Of a stretch of DNA of 15,870 nt, positions 7,501 to 13,062 are shown one piece after another. Under the pieces are notes generated by a model. That model saw only the letters and a program-made list of their open reading frames with translations. It did not search any database and was not told the DNA's origin. Position 1 is the first letter of the stretch. Every line of letters begins with the position of its first letter. The stretch covers positions 1 to 15,870 of the forward strand of contig JAAOXW010000072.1 of the NCBI GenBank assembly GCA_018221005.1, written 5' to 3'. The translations under genes were made by a program, and so were the position numbers. This DNA comes from Candidatus Altarchaeota archaeon (GTDB lineage Archaea; SpSt-1190).

Positions 7501-8145
7501 TCAACCCCCCTTAGTGCAGGTGAACTTTCTAAATACATCAAAAAAAGCAAGTTCTTCGTCACTCACTATATTGATGCCTGCGTTTAATATGTTTTTTCTT
7601 GTATTCCTATTGACATTGAAACCAAAGAGTCCACTTGTTATTGGGTTGTGAAGGTGTTCAAGCAAGGCAATTAGTTTATTCTTGCTGAGTACATGCTCCA
7701 GAAATATTGCCTTTCCCCCCTTCTTTAAGACTCTTTGAACTTCTTTTAGTGCTTTAATAGGGTTAGGAATGGAACAAAGAACGAAGGTGCCTATAACAAA
7801 ATCAAAAGAATTATCTTTGAACTTTAGCTCTTGCGCATCCATGAGGTGAAACTCAATATCTTTCCCGAGTTTTTTTGCCTTGTTTTTTGCGCGTTCAAGC
7901 ATTTTTGGGCTTATGTCAATTGCAATAACTTTTGCTTCGGTAGTATAATATTGTAAATTTTTTCCTGTGCCAACCCCAATTTCCAAGAGCTGGCCCTTGA
8001 GGTTTTCGAGTGATTTCTGTCGCAAGTTTTTGAAGAGTTTTCGCTCTATGAACGCTTCAAATTTATCATAAACTGGGGCGATTCTGTCATAGACCCTCCC
8101 AGTTTTTTTTGTTTTTTTATCAAGCAGCTGAATCACACCCTGCAA
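7501..8145 (-). CDS. SAM-dependent methyltransferase, METTL7/UbiE-like
   Basis: A 214-residue class I methyltransferase. An N-terminal YDRIAPVYDKFEAFIE segment, typical of UbiE-like enzymes, precedes motif I LLEIGVGTGKNL (53-64), AIDISPKMLERA (75-86, Asp77 for the ribose), MDAQELKFKDNSFDFV (102-117), then LCSIPNPIKALKEVQRVLKKGG (123-144) and FLEHV (148-152). The combination LCS-(I/V)-PNP with LEHV recalls the METTL7 group, whose mammalian members are thiol methyltransferases. That substrate is only a suggestion here. It is the first gene of a pair with the CopB ATPase (stop and ATG five bases apart), so a role in metal or thiol stress is plausible. The start is TTG at 8145; GTG at 8136 is an alternative. 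A TATA box at 8171-8180 places transcription start near 8149. Confidence 0.85.
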   Translation of the reverse strand: MQGVIQLLDKKTKKTGRVYDRIAPVYDKFEAFIERKLFKNLRQKSLENLKGQLLEIGVGTGKNLQYYTTEAKVIAIDISPKMLERAKNKAKKLGKDIEFHLMDAQELKFKDNSFDFVIGTFVLCSIPNPIKALKEVQRVLKKGGKAIFLEHVLSKNKLIALLEHLHNPITSGLFGFNVNRNTRKNILNAGINIVSDEELAFFDVFRKFTCTKGG

Positions 8146-8170
8146 TTACTCTAATTTCACCCCTTCTGGA

Positions 8171-8180
8171 CATTTATAGA
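8171..8180 (-). promoter_or_regulatory. TATA box of the methyltransferase-copB operon
   Basis: Minus-strand TCTATAAATG, centred about 8175, predicts transcription start near 8149, just ahead of the TTG at 8145. Confidence 0.55.
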
Positions 8181-8184
8181 AACT

Positions 8185-8201
8185 CCATATTGCAAGTATG
8201 G
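8185..8201. promoter_or_regulatory. Inverted repeat abutting the copper-operon promoter, candidate operator
   Basis: CCATA-TTGCAAG-TATGG has perfect 5-base arms and lies four bases upstream of the TATA box of the methyltransferase-copB operon. This is a position where archaeal regulators act on the TBP/TFB complex. Confidence 0.35.
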
Positions 8202-8205
8202 GGCG

Positions 8206-8224
8206 AGCGTAGTTATGATACGCT
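8206..8224. repeat. Inverted repeat, operator or terminator candidate
   Basis: AGCGTA-GTTATGA-TACGCT has perfect 6-base arms. It lies about 30 bases after the stop of the Cys-rich ORF and about 25 bases upstream of the copper-operon TATA box, so it could end the former or regulate the latter. Confidence 0.35.
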
Positions 8225-8252
8225 TCAACATCTTAACTTTCAAGGGCATTAT

Positions 8253-8444
8253 TCAACTTATCACCCCCTGTGCACTTGACATCCTTGCATCTTCTCCTTG
8301 TTTTTTGCTGCACACGCAAGCACCTACCATCCTGCACAGATTGACGGTCATCGATCCTGCGTCATTAGTAATGGTCACGAGACTTTGTTTGCACCACTTT
8401 TTCCCATGTTCACATTTGAATTGGTCTGAAAGTTTTTCATCCAT
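8253..8444 (-). CDS. Small cysteine-rich protein upstream of the copper operon
   Basis: A 63-residue frame with five cysteines (C11, C18, C37, C43, C45) and a His in the motif FKCEHGKKWC, ending in a hydrophilic tail. I do not recognise a family. The spacing does not fit a TRASH domain. Support for it being a gene: an unusually clear Shine-Dalgarno sequence AAGGAG four bases before the ATG at 8444, an A/T-rich TATA candidate at 8474-8481, and a composition more natural than that of the overlapping plus-strand frame. It lies upstream of the methyltransferase-copB pair on the same strand. With so many Cys, a metal-binding or metal-sensing role is a reasonable inference. It could be co-transcribed with the pair or separately expressed, since the pair has its own TATA box. 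Confidence 0.6.
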   Translation of the reverse strand: MDEKLSDQFKCEHGKKWCKQSLVTITNDAGSMTVNLCRMVGACVCSKKQGEDARMSSAQGVIS

Positions 8445-8502
8445 AACACTCCTTCTCGACGCAGTATAAAGCGGATATTAAACACAAATCTGATTTAACC
8501 TT

Positions 8503-8515
8503 CATAAATCTTAAA
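8503..8515 (+). promoter_or_regulatory. TATA region of the membrane protein-regulator operon
   Basis: A/T-rich CATAAATCTTAAA, centred roughly 30 bases before the ATG at 8540. A GAGGTG Shine-Dalgarno sequence also lies at 8530-8535, so this gene may have a short leader rather than none. Confidence 0.4.
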
Positions 8516-8539
8516 AGGGGTTTGAGGTAGAGGTGCTAG

Positions 8540-9202
8540 ATGGTTTATGCTTACCTTTCTCCCAGTTGGTTCTTGGGTTATGATGTGGTGTTTGAAGTTG
8601 CGTTTGCAGTGATTTCATTAGTGATAGCTTTTTTTGCATTTAAAATTCATAAATTAAGTGGTCAAAGGCAGGCGAGACTTCTTGGCCTTTCATTCTTTTT
8701 TATTTCACTTTCATATTTTATACAATCCATTTTCAATTACTTTATTATTTTAAATTCTAATCAACTACTTTTATCCAATCAACTATTTTTACTCGATTTT
8801 TTTGGGGTTTATGCTCACATGATTTTTATGACTGCAGGATTGGTAACTTTAGTGTATATGACTTTCAAAATTGAGAGAACGCGATTAATACTTTTTTTCA
8901 GCTTGACTTCTTTATTTGCCATTTTTTTGAGTAGAACTGTATTGTACTCTTTTTATGTGATGTCTACACTTTACTTAGCATTTATCGCGTGGCATTTTAT
9001 TAAAAATTATATCGACAACAAACAGACAAAGACGCTACTCATTGCAGGTGCGTTTATTCTTCTGTTCTTTGGGAGTGCACATTTTATTTTAGCGGTGGAC
9101 CATCAGACGTTCTATGTTCTTGGACACTTTTTTGAACTGTTTGCATACCTACTCATCTTATTGAATTTGTACTTGGTGATTAAAGGTGACCCGAAAGCGT
9201 GA
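8540..9202 (+). CDS. Polytopic membrane protein of unknown function (about seven helices)
   Basis: A 220-residue, very hydrophobic protein. Hydrophobic segments at roughly 13-35, 45-70, 83-107, 115-133, 134-152, 163-184 and 190-213 suggest seven transmembrane helices joined by short loops, with a Lys-rich end (VIKGDPKA). I do not recognise a catalytic or transport motif; a few His and Asp residues (HFILAVDHQTFYVLGHFFE, about 176-194) sit in the last third. The start has a GAGGTG ribosome binding site four bases upstream. Its last 17 bases overlap the start of the winged-helix gene, so the two are translationally coupled. Such pairings often mean that the membrane protein senses or exports something linked to the regulator. 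It is divergent from the copper module. Confidence 0.85.
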   Translation: MVYAYLSPSWFLGYDVVFEVAFAVISLVIAFFAFKIHKLSGQRQARLLGLSFFFISLSYFIQSIFNYFIILNSNQLLLSNQLFLLDFFGVYAHMIFMTAGLVTLVYMTFKIERTRLILFFSLTSLFAIFLSRTVLYSFYVMSTLYLAFIAWHFIKNYIDNKQTKTLLIAGAFILLFFGSAHFILAVDHQTFYVLGHFFELFAYLLILLNLYLVIKGDPKA

Positions 9203-9464
9203 CAGACTACAGATAATTTATGATATTCTTCATTTCCTTCAAGGGAGGAAAGGGAAGGTTAGGCCAACTCATATTCTTTACAAATCAAATTTATCCCATC
9301 AAATGCTGACTAGCTACCTGACGGAGTTGACTTCAAATGGCTTCGTTATTGAGCAAACAGATAAGAAAGGCAAAAAACTATATGAAATTACTAAGAAAGG
9401 TCAGAATTTTCTAAGAGATTTTCATGTGATACGTTCGTTTATTGATTCGTATGGACTTGAGTAA
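9186..9464 (+). CDS. Winged-helix transcriptional regulator (HTH_45-like)
   Basis: A 92-residue, one-domain DNA-binding protein. DRLQIIYDILHFLQG (helix 1), the archaeal signature PTHILYKSNLSHQMLTSYLTELTSNGFV (about 27-54, helix-turn-helix with recognition helix) and a wing KKGKKLYEITKKGQNFLRDF (about 60-79) match the archaeal winged-helix group with the P-T-x-I-x-Y-K-(A/S)-N-L-S motif. It has no sensor domain, so it may respond through a partner protein, plausibly the membrane protein whose 3' end it overlaps by 17 bases. The start is GTG at 9186, five bases after a GGTGAT ribosome binding site inside the upstream gene. Its target is unknown; the divergent copper promoter and its own promoter are candidates. 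Confidence 0.88.
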   Translation: MTRKRDRLQIIYDILHFLQGRKGKVRPTHILYKSNLSHQMLTSYLTELTSNGFVIEQTDKKGKKLYEITKKGQNFLRDFHVIRSFIDSYGLE

Positions 9465-9501
9465 GAAAAAAGGCCACAGGACCCAAAATGCTGTCACTAC
9501 T

Positions 9502-9518
9502 TTGTTTTAGTAACAAAA
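9502..9518. promoter_or_regulatory. TTGTTACTAA-type inverted repeat (copy 1), candidate operator
   Basis: TTGTT-TTAGT-AACAA (9502-9516) overlaps TTAGTAACAAAA (9507-9518), which is the exact reverse complement of 11420-11431 upstream of another gene. Both copies lie about 17-18 bases upstream of the centre of a TATA box. Confidence 0.4.
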
Positions 9519-9524
9519 CACAAG

Positions 9525-9533
9525 ATATATAAA
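9525..9533 (+). promoter_or_regulatory. TATA box that selects the ATG at 9555
   Basis: ATATATAAA is centred 26 bases before the ATG at 9555. The TTG at 9540 would lie only 11 bases away, so the ATG is the likely leaderless start. Confidence 0.6.
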
Positions 9534-9545
9534 GCACAATTGTGC
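9534..9545. promoter_or_regulatory. Perfect 12-base palindrome between TATA box and start, candidate repressor site
   Basis: GCACAATTGTGC is fully self-complementary and occupies the space between the TATA box and the predicted transcription start. Archaeal repressors bind there to block RNA polymerase recruitment. Confidence 0.45.
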
Positions 9546-9554
9546 GTCAGTTCC

Positions 9555-9938
9555 ATGGCACCTACTCAAGTTGGGGAGGCATACGCACTTTTCCGATCGG
9601 AGGCTTCTCTTGATGAAATGAGAGACATACTACCATATGCACGTGATGCTGTTGGGACTCCAGAAGGAATGAAACTTGATTTGAACGAAATTGAGTCTCT
9701 TGATACCGACCATCTTGATGAGGGTCTTAGACAATATGTAACTATGGCAAAGGAGGCAGACATTAACTACAGTATTTCTGCTCGGCTTCCCAAAGCAGGC
9801 AATGAGGAAACTGCACGTGAAGTTTCATCTGTACTCGGCCAAATGTATCAATCGGAATTGTTTAGTAAGGATGGTGACTTCAGGGGAGAAATTGCCTACA
9901 AAGATGTTGACACCGGCCGCTACGTTTTCTTAGGTTGA
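9555..9938 (+). CDS. Small hypothetical acidic protein
   Basis: A 127-residue soluble, acidic protein that I do not recognise. It has predicted helices (about 10-30, 45-72 and 84-100) and a C-terminal beta-like segment (GEIAYKDVDTGRYVFLG). It has no Cys, signal peptide or membrane segment. The promoter is well formed: a TATA box 26 bases upstream of the ATG, a perfect palindrome between TATA box and start, and an upstream inverted repeat shared with the promoter of the gene at 11469. Tight regulation is therefore likely, though the signal is unknown. It converges on the acidic secreted protein gene with a gap of about 20 bases. Confidence 0.72.
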   Translation: MAPTQVGEAYALFRSEASLDEMRDILPYARDAVGTPEGMKLDLNEIESLDTDHLDEGLRQYVTMAKEADINYSISARLPKAGNEETAREVSSVLGQMYQSELFSKDGDFRGEIAYKDVDTGRYVFLG

Positions 9939-9959
9939 AACTTAGAATATAAAACAACA

Positions 9960-11366
9960 TTATACGACTTCTGTGTTATTCTCACTGCCCAACACTTCTG
10001 TGTTATTTTCACTGCCCGACTCATCCTCTTCTGAAGCTTCTTCGTTGTCGCCTACGGTGTCTTCTCCATCTTCCTCGTTATCCCCTTCAGTTTGAGTCTC
10101 ATCTCCACTGTTAGTTTTATTTTTTCCAGTGTCTTCCGCTTCATCTTCTTGATCTTCAGCGTCATTCAAGTCCTCATCTTCCTTTTCATCCTCATCTTCA
10201 AACTCGACCAAGTCCCTAATTTCTTCGACGTCCAAACCCAGTCTACTTGCAATAGCTATTAAAATTTCTTCGTGATTTGCAGTATCAAGTTGGAATTTGG
10301 TTTTTTCATCGTCAATCTTAATTTTAACTCTGGACCTATTTCGATAGGTCTCGACTTCAATTTCAAGCTCAGGGTCTTCTTCTGAAAGCTTATTTTTCAT
10401 TTTCAAAACAGCTTCGACATCAGACAAAGTTAGTGATGTCCTCTCAACAATTGCATTGATTATTTCACTTCTCTCAGTCGAGGCCACAATAAATCGCAGG
10501 CGGGACTCTATTTCAGAACCCTCATCTTCAATTTCAACCCTAACTCTGAACTCTTCTTCACCTAGCTCATCACCCTCTTCGAGTTCGAGTAGTAAATCTG
10601 CCTTTTCAGTATCGAACGCGAATTTTTCTAGAAACTCTGCCAATACTTCGCTTTCATTTATTTTCTCACTGTCGTATTCAAGTTCTAATTTGACAAAAGT
10701 CATATTGCCAATTATCTTTCCTTCAAGTTCTATTTTCTCTTCAAGTAGACCTTTCTTAAGTTCGAGGTCATGTATTCTCTCTCTTATTTCGATTTCAGAC
10801 TCACCTGTCTTTTCTTGAATTTTAATTTCCGTTTCATCTCTCTTATTTTTTATTTTGATTTTAACTTCCCGCGTATTGTTACTTAGGGACTCAAGAAATT
10901 GATCAAGGAGCTGTTGTTGTTCGCTACTTAGTTCCCCTTCAATCTTTATTTTTATTTTGAGCTCGGTCTTTACTATTTTCACTTTTTCTTCATGCGCCTT
11001 TATTTTTGTTTCCAACTCTAATTCCTTTTCGATTTGCCCTTCTGGATCGTCATCATCACTCAAAGCTTCAACACTCTCAATCAGCCCTTCAAGTGTAATT
11101 GAATGCTCAATCTCTGCCTTAGCTGCAGCTTCAACTTTATTGGCCTCGACCATCGCCTTTACTTCCATTAACCTTTCTTGGGCAATTTCAAGCGCCTTCT
11201 CTGCCCGGCTTTCAGGGTTGCTGGTCAGTGCTAGGGAAATTTTATCAAGCGCAACATCAATCCCCCAAAGGAACGAATCCGGGGTTATCCCCTCGTTTCT
11301 TTCCTGGCTATCTGCCATAATTGGCACTAAAAGAATCATTACTGTTAAGAGCGTTTGTACTTTCAT
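9960..11366 (-). CDS. Secreted, highly acidic DUF5667-like surface protein
   Basis: A 468-residue exported protein. After a signal peptide (about 1-20) comes a segment GITPDSFLWGIDVALDKISLALTSNPESRAEKALEIAQERL (about 25-66), typical of DUF5667-like extracytoplasmic proteins. The middle (about 95-390) is built of alternating Glu/Lys/Ile stretches (KIKIKIEGE, EIEIRE, ELEIEVETYRNRSRVKIKID), suggesting repeated amphipathic strands or helices. The last 75 residues are extremely acidic (Asp/Glu/Asn/Gly/Thr). At least seven N-x-S/T sequons (NNT, NMT, NES, NRS, NKT and two NNT in a duplicated tail) suggest archaeal N-glycosylation. The acidic tail may bind cations or sit in an outer coat. A TATA box at 11391-11396 lies about 27 bases before the ATG. 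Function unknown. Confidence 0.85.
   Translation of the reverse strand: MKVQTLLTVMILLVPIMADSQERNEGITPDSFLWGIDVALDKISLALTSNPESRAEKALEIAQERLMEVKAMVEANKVEAAAKAEIEHSITLEGLIESVEALSDDDDPEGQIEKELELETKIKAHEEKVKIVKTELKIKIKIEGELSSEQQQLLDQFLESLSNNTREVKIKIKNKRDETEIKIQEKTGESEIEIRERIHDLELKKGLLEEKIELEGKIIGNMTFVKLELEYDSEKINESEVLAEFLEKFAFDTEKADLLLELEEGDELGEEEFRVRVEIEDEGSEIESRLRFIVASTERSEIINAIVERTSLTLSDVEAVLKMKNKLSEEDPELEIEVETYRNRSRVKIKIDDEKTKFQLDTANHEEILIAIASRLGLDVEEIRDLVEFEDEDEKEDEDLNDAEDQEDEAEDTGKNKTNSGDETQTEGDNEEDGEDTVGDNEEASEEDESGSENNTEVLGSENNTEVV
9966..10017. repeat. Tandem 27-base duplication in the 3' end of the acidic protein gene
   Basis: 25 bases at 9966-9990 recur at 9993-10017 with two differences, a period of nine codons. 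The protein end therefore reads GSENNTEVL GSENNTEVV and carries two N-glycosylation sequons. Confidence 0.8.
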
Positions 11367-11390
11367 ACTGATGCATGGACTATCATGGCA

Positions 11391-11396
11391 TTTAAA
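11391..11396 (-). promoter_or_regulatory. TATA box of the acidic surface-protein gene
   Basis: TTTAAA, within minus-strand CCTTTAAATG, is centred 27 bases before the ATG at 11366. The gene is divergent from the one at 11469, and the two start codons are about 100 bases apart. Confidence 0.5.
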
Positions 11397-11419
11397 GGTT
11401 TCCTACGTGTTCTGCACTA

Positions 11420-11434
11420 TTTTGTTACTAACAA
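11420..11434. promoter_or_regulatory. TTGTTACTAACAA inverted repeat (copy 2), candidate operator
   Basis: TTGTTA-C-TAACAA (11422-11434) is a perfect inverted repeat with a one-base spacer, lying just upstream of the TATA box of the gene at 11469. Twelve bases (11420-11431) match the reverse complement of 9507-9518. Confidence 0.45.
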
Positions 11435-11438
11435 GTAG

Positions 11439-11448
11439 CTTTATAATT
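11439..11448 (+). promoter_or_regulatory. TATA box of the gene at 11469
   Basis: CTTTATAATT is centred 25 bases before the ATG at 11469, again implying a leaderless transcript. Confidence 0.55.
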
Positions 11449-11468
11449 CCCATTTTACTTTATAGTTC

Positions 11469-11930
11469 ATGGAAGATAAACCCATCCTAAAAACGCTTTA
11501 TGATTCGTTTCGTTCACACGAAGAGCCATCCGCTCAAGCCTTGAGCGATTTTAATGAGTTTTTAGTACAAGCAGAACCTTTGAAGGTATCACGCAAGTCG
11601 AAGAAAGAAATGACCAACTTTAATGCAACCCATTATGGGCGATCTCCCGGAAAAATTGCGGAAACTTACAGCAATATGATTGGCTTATCAAAAAACGGCA
11701 ATACTAAACTCAAAGTGGAGACAGGTCTAATCAGTAACAAAACTATAAAATTCAAGTCCAAAGATGCAGAGAACCCAGAAGTTCAATTAGGCAAATATCA
11801 AGAGTTTATTGATATGAGTCATAAGGCACTTTGGGACTCTGAGAATAATTATACTATTGAAAGTATTCTTGGGGGTGTTTTTCTGACGGCCTTTACTTCA
11901 CTCATTTACGCTGCGTATTTTTTCAAGTAA
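11469..11930 (+). CDS. Hypothetical protein with C-terminal membrane anchor
   Basis: A 153-residue protein not recognised as any family. The first 130 residues are hydrophilic and mixed in charge, with basic patches (about 39-46, KVSRKSKK) and three possible N-x-T sites. The end (about 131-152, LGGVFLTAFTSLIYAAYFFK) is a single hydrophobic helix, so the protein is probably tail-anchored with its bulk in the cytoplasm; no signal peptide is present. It is divergent from the acidic surface-protein gene. Its promoter shares a TTGTTACTAA element with the gene at 9555, suggesting a common regulator. Confidence 0.72.
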   Translation: MEDKPILKTLYDSFRSHEEPSAQALSDFNEFLVQAEPLKVSRKSKKEMTNFNATHYGRSPGKIAETYSNMIGLSKNGNTKLKVETGLISNKTIKFKSKDAENPEVQLGKYQEFIDMSHKALWDSENNYTIESILGGVFLTAFTSLIYAAYFFK

Positions 11931-11933
11931 GCA

Positions 11934-12236
11934 TCAAACCAAGGCAAGAATAAAAGCAATATTTTTGGTCGCTTTCAGTGAATGAACTGCATTTTCATCC
12001 ATATAGATAAAAACACCACTCTTCATTGCAATGTCCTTTCCTTCAAGTTTGAAACTACCTTCCCCTTCAATAACATAAACAAAACCACCCTTTGTCGAAG
12101 TGTGGTCTGATATATTGGTTCCTTCGGCCATACAAAATAAAGTAAGATTTATTTTGTCGTTTTTTTCAAGATCCTTACTCAAAATTCCCTGCTTCGGGTA
12201 TTCAATCATGTCCAAAATATTTTTATCTAGCATCAT
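11934..12236 (-). CDS. Single-domain cupin protein
   Basis: A 100-residue cupin barrel. The two cupin motifs are recognisable: GTNISDHTSTKGGFVYVIEGEGSF (about 39-62) and GKDIAMKSGVFIYMDENAVHSL (about 67-88). Motif 1 has only one of the usual two His and lacks the usual Glu, so metal binding may be weakened; His57 and the second-motif His86 (approximate numbering) remain. A longer frame from 12302 would overlap the hemerythrin gene. The ATG at 12236 is preferred because GAGGGGAG lies 5-12 bases ahead of it. It is 13 bases downstream of the hemerythrin gene and certainly in operon with it, so a joint role in sensing or protection against O2, NO or redox stress is inferred. Confidence 0.82.
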   Translation of the reverse strand: MMLDKNILDMIEYPKQGILSKDLEKNDKINLTLFCMAEGTNISDHTSTKGGFVYVIEGEGSFKLEGKDIAMKSGVFIYMDENAVHSLKATKNIAFILALV

Positions 12237-12249
12237 TTTTCTCCCCTCA

Positions 12250-12792
12250 TTATTTTTGTTTCTTCTTAACTTCTTCAATAAACGCTTCAAACCTTTCAAC
12301 ATCTTCTTGCTTGTCGGTATTTACCTGTTTGAATTTTTCAAGCATACTTGCTTTAACTTCATCACTCATGGCCTCATCTGCCATGGGATATAGGACCGTG
12401 TCTTCCTTAGTAATGTGCTCTCTAATTAATTGGATATATCCTCTTGCCCCTGCAAGTATATCCTCCTTGTTTTTTGTACGCACACCCACTTCCATAATCT
12501 TAATTTCTTCCCTTCCAGTTATGTGTTCAAATATCATCTGCCTTATCGGATTGCAATTTACGCTCCCTTCTTTCACACATTTGTCAAATTCTTTGAATAA
12601 AATATCTTCTTCTTTTGCATGGTGAAACTTGTCCGCGTAATTTTTGACAAAGTCAATAACTTCTTTGAAAAAAGCCTTGTTAATGGTTCCATCTTCCACT
12701 TGTTTGAGTTCGGTTTCTAAGGCGTCAACGACCTTTAGAATATTTTCGTGTTCTTTTGACAGCATCTTTGAAGTTCCAGAAGTGATTTCCAT
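12250..12792 (-). CDS. Hemerythrin-like (HHE) domain protein
   Basis: A 180-residue four-helix protein with the diiron ligand pattern of hemerythrin-like HHE domains: His15 (SKEHENIL), His57/His58 with Glu61/Glu62 (FHHAKEEDILF), His90 (IFEHITGREE), His126 and Glu130 (REHITKEDTVLYP). It probably binds O2 or NO, or senses iron or redox state, in the cytoplasm. A lysine-rich helix follows (about 145-180). There are two Cys (72 and 80) in the loop between helices. The ATG at 12792 is preceded by GAGGT at a distance of seven bases. The cupin gene follows in the same transcript. The family assignment is firm; the physiological ligand is not shown. Confidence 0.9.
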   Translation of the reverse strand: MEITSGTSKMLSKEHENILKVVDALETELKQVEDGTINKAFFKEVIDFVKNYADKFHHAKEEDILFKEFDKCVKEGSVNCNPIRQMIFEHITGREEIKIMEVGVRTKNKEDILAGARGYIQLIREHITKEDTVLYPMADEAMSDEVKASMLEKFKQVNTDKQEDVERFEAFIEEVKKKQK

Positions 12793-12853
12793 TTTATTAC
12801 CTCACAAGTATCATTCATAACTTTTGCGGTGGTGATTTGACCAGTTTCAACAA

Positions 12854-12876
12854 AGCCCCAACTGAGATTCAAACCG
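12854..12876 (-). repeat. Degenerate tRNA 3'-end fragment with adjoining anticodon-arm-like hairpin
   Basis: Minus-strand TTTGAAT-CTCAG-TTGGGGCT repeats the T loop to acceptor end of the neighbouring tRNA-Thr with a few changes. It follows a hairpin (12875-12892) that resembles its anticodon arm. The 5' half is missing and the T stem is broken, so it is not a tRNA gene. Confidence 0.65.
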
Positions 12877-12892
12877 ACCTTTACGAAGGTCG
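12875..12892. repeat. Hairpin 1
   Basis: CGACCTT-TACG-AAGGTCG, perfect 7-base arms. On the minus strand the loop region resembles the tRNA-Thr anticodon arm with compensated changes. Confidence 0.7.
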
Positions 12893-12896
12893 ATCA

Positions 12897-12924
12897 CGGG
12901 TGCCGGTTCGCCTGAACTCACCCG
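12897..12924. repeat. Hairpin 2 (nested)
   Basis: Outer arms CGGGTG/CACCCG and inner arms GTTC/GAAC around GCCT, giving a two-step stem. Confidence 0.65.
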
Positions 12925-12943
12925 CACGCCAATAAGAACATAC

Positions 12944-12980
12944 ATACTGGTGAGCTACCAAGCGAACCAGTATTTTTTTT
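12944..12980 (+). terminator. Hairpin 3 followed by a T run
   Basis: ATACTGG/CCAGTAT, perfect 7-base arms around a 16-base loop, followed on the plus strand by eight T (12973-12980). It looks like a terminator on the plus strand, but no plus-strand gene lies nearby upstream. Confidence 0.4.
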
Positions 12981-12984
12981 GATT

Positions 12985-13002
12985 AAATCCCTTTTGGGAT
13001 TT
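12985..13002. repeat. Hairpin 4
   Basis: AAATCCC-TTTT-GGGATTT, perfect 7-base arms, directly abutting the exact tRNA 3'-end copy at 13003. Confidence 0.75.
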
Positions 13003-13025
13003 AGCCCCAACCGAGATTTGAACTC
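13003..13025 (-). repeat. Exact 23-base copy of the tRNA-Thr 3' end
   Basis: The stretch is identical to 13107-13129, which spans the 3' part of the 5' T stem, the T loop, the 3' T stem, the acceptor 3' side and the discriminator base. Identity stops inside the T stem. This matches a T-loop-type attachment site or a truncated duplicate. Confidence 0.8.
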
Positions 13026-13027
13026 AC

Positions 13028-13048
13028 AACCTTTTTAGAAAAAAGGTT
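13028..13048. repeat. Hairpin 5
   Basis: AACCTTTTT/AAAAAGGTT, perfect 9-base arms around AGA. On the minus strand its core can also be read as a 5-base stem with a seven-base loop TTTCTAA, like an anticodon arm. Confidence 0.75.
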
Positions 13049-13062
13049 GATCAAAAAGATGC

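Noticed and set aside
8215..8469. 84-residue plus-strand frame over the Cys-rich ORF
   Set aside because: It has no ribosome binding site or family signal, and the minus-strand frame has a strong Shine-Dalgarno sequence and better composition.
10456..11490. Ser-rich plus-strand frames opposite the acidic protein gene
   Set aside because: Their Ser/Leu/Phe composition is the antisense image of Glu/Lys/Asp codons. The minus-strand gene has a signal peptide, a known domain and a TATA box.
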